Shown in pieces: positions 4,185 through 5,082 of a stretch of DNA of 5,082 bases. Position numbers and translations under genes: made by a program. Numbering within the stretch: the first letter of the stretch is position 1; each line of letters opens with the position of its first letter. Below the pieces are notes generated by a model, which was given only the letters and a program-made list of their open reading frames with translations, did no database searches and was not told the origin of the DNA. This stretch comes from an uncultured Lachnospiraceae bacterium. Lineage in GTDB: Bacteria; Bacillota; Clostridia; Lachnospirales; Lachnospiraceae. The stretch is from assembly GCA_902803245.1 (NCBI GenBank), contig CADCPJ010000139.1, positions 1-5,082 of the forward strand. Direction: 5' to 3'.

Positions 4185-5082
4185 TTGATCTATCTGGATA
4201 ATGCCGCCACGACCATGATCAAGCCGCCGCAGGTCATAACCGCCGTGACGGAAGCGCTGACAACTCTGGGAAATGCATCAAGGGGAGCCCATGAGGGCGC
4301 GCTTGCGACGAACCGCCTGGTCTACAGGACCAGGAAGAAGCTCGCGTCTTTCTTTGGCTGTCCGAAAGCGGAGCAGGTCATTTTTACGGCGAATTCCACG
4401 GAGGCGCTCAACATTGCCATAGGCGGGACGATCAGGGAAGGCGATCACGTCATCACCACCCAATTGGAGCACAACTCCGTCCTGCGCCCGCTCTACAAAA
4501 TGGAGAGAGAGCGGAAGGCGGAGCTCTCCTTTGTGCAGGCCGACCGCAGGGGCTGCGTGGATTACGGGGAATTCGGAAGGCTCATCCGCCCGGATACCCG
4601 CGCCATCGTCTGCACCCACGCCTCGAATCTGACAGGAAATATCCTGGATATCGGGAGGATCGGAAGAATTGCCGCGGAGAAGGGAATCCTGCTGATCGTG
4701 GATGCCTCCCAGACGGCGGGGGCTGTCCCGATCGACATGTCGGCTATGGGGATTTCCATCCTCTGCTTCACAGGTCACAAGTCGATGATGGGGCCGCAGG
4801 GAACCGGCGGCCTGTGCATAAACGGAGACATAGAAGTGGAACCGCTGAAAACCGGCGGGACCGGGGTGCAGTCTTATCTTAAGGAGCAGCCGCGCGAATA
4901 TCCGACCAGGCTCGAGGCGGGAACGCTGAACGGGCACGGAATTGCGGGCCTTCTTTCGGCGGCGGAGTTCATAGATCAAACGGGCATCGATGTGATCATG
5001 AGACATGAGGCGGGCCTTGCGGGGAGATTTTACGAGGCTGTCGCGGGGACGCCGAAAGTCAGGGTATACGGGGATTTTGACG
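4185..5082 (+). CDS. Cysteine desulfurase family protein, class-V PLP aminotransferase fold (3' partial)
   Basis: The frame opens at TTG and runs off the right edge, showing 299 residues of an expected 380 or so. It begins with IYLDNAATT (2-10), the hallmark N-terminus, followed by FTANSTEALNIAI and ITTQLEHNSVLRP. PLP-site residues are visible: His96 (stacks on PLP), His145 and Asn148 in THASNLTG, Asp173 and Gln176 in VDASQTAG, and Lys199 in TGHKSMMGPQGTGGL, the Schiff-base lysine. The wording of these motifs fits the TIGR01977-type (EF2568-like) desulfurases rather than housekeeping IscS. The catalytic cysteine loop would be in the C-terminal part outside the window, so activity cannot be confirmed. 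The reaction would be release of sulfur from cysteine as an enzyme persulfide (or selenium from selenocysteine). Its place right after the DUF3343 gene suggests that protein as acceptor, with DCCP cluster maturation as a possible purpose. Confidence 0.92.
   Translation, partial: MIYLDNAATTMIKPPQVITAVTEALTTLGNASRGAHEGALATNRLVYRTRKKLASFFGCPKAEQVIFTANSTEALNIAIGGTIREGDHVITTQLEHNSVLRPLYKMERERKAELSFVQADRRGCVDYGEFGRLIRPDTRAIVCTHASNLTGNILDIGRIGRIAAEKGILLIVDASQTAGAVPIDMSAMGISILCFTGHKSMMGPQGTGGLCINGDIEVEPLKTGGTGVQSYLKEQPREYPTRLEAGTLNGHGIAGLLSAAEFIDQTGIDVIMRHEAGLAGRFYEAVAGTPKVRVYGDFD

Noticed and set aside
4278..5006. Long - strand open frame opposite the cysteine desulfurase
   Set aside because: The + strand encodes an unmistakable PLP enzyme over the whole stretch; the antisense frame is a by-product of high GC at third codon positions.

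Overview
The window is a GC-rich (roughly 58% by eye), densely packed, single-strand region from what is most likely an anaerobic Clostridia-type Firmicute (Lachnospiraceae-like; inferred, not proven). The signs are strong purine-rich Shine-Dalgarno sites, GTG and TTG starts, ATGA gene overlaps, and oxygen-sensitive Fe-S protein families. All recognised genes are on the + strand.

Layout. (1) 2-898: the 3' part of a flavodoxin-ferredoxin fusion resembling EFR1 proteins, cut by the left edge. (2) 899-1220: a 322-base gap with a 28-bp tandem repeat array (935-1112), a strong 14-bp-stem hairpin (1127-1159), and a palindrome (1177-1198) with the spacing of the classical ModE operator, overlapping a possible promoter. 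(3) 1221-1628: a short ModE-type winged-helix regulator without molybdate-binding (TOBE) domains. (4) 1625-2398: a BadF/BcrA/HgdC-type ATPase that overlaps the regulator gene by ATGA. (5) 2369-2468: a 38-bp tandem duplication spanning the ATPase stop codon. (6) 2557-3831: a stand-alone 2-hydroxyacyl-CoA-dehydratase-like protein that best fits the double-cubane-cluster protein (DCCP, YjiM-like) family. (7) 3828-4091: a small DUF3343 / putative Se/S-carrier protein, again with an ATGA overlap. (8) 4185-5082: the first 299 codons of a class-V PLP cysteine desulfurase, starting at TTG and cut by the right edge.

How they may work together. The ATPase (DCCP reductase) would use ATP hydrolysis to drive low-potential electrons from its single [4Fe-4S] cluster into the DCCP, whose family carries an [8Fe-9S] double-cubane cluster and reduces small molecules. 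The DUF3343 protein and the cysteine desulfurase form a natural sulfur (or selenium) mobilisation pair, which could supply cluster sulfide or process a substrate. The ModE-like protein probably controls the unit through the palindrome in front of its own gene. The upstream flavodoxin-ferredoxin protein is a candidate electron donor but lies beyond the repeat/hairpin region and may be a separate transcript. The physiological substrate cannot be read from the sequence. The combination of a nitrogenase-like ATP-driven reductase, a dedicated sulfur relay and a ModE-type switch is the most interesting content of the window.
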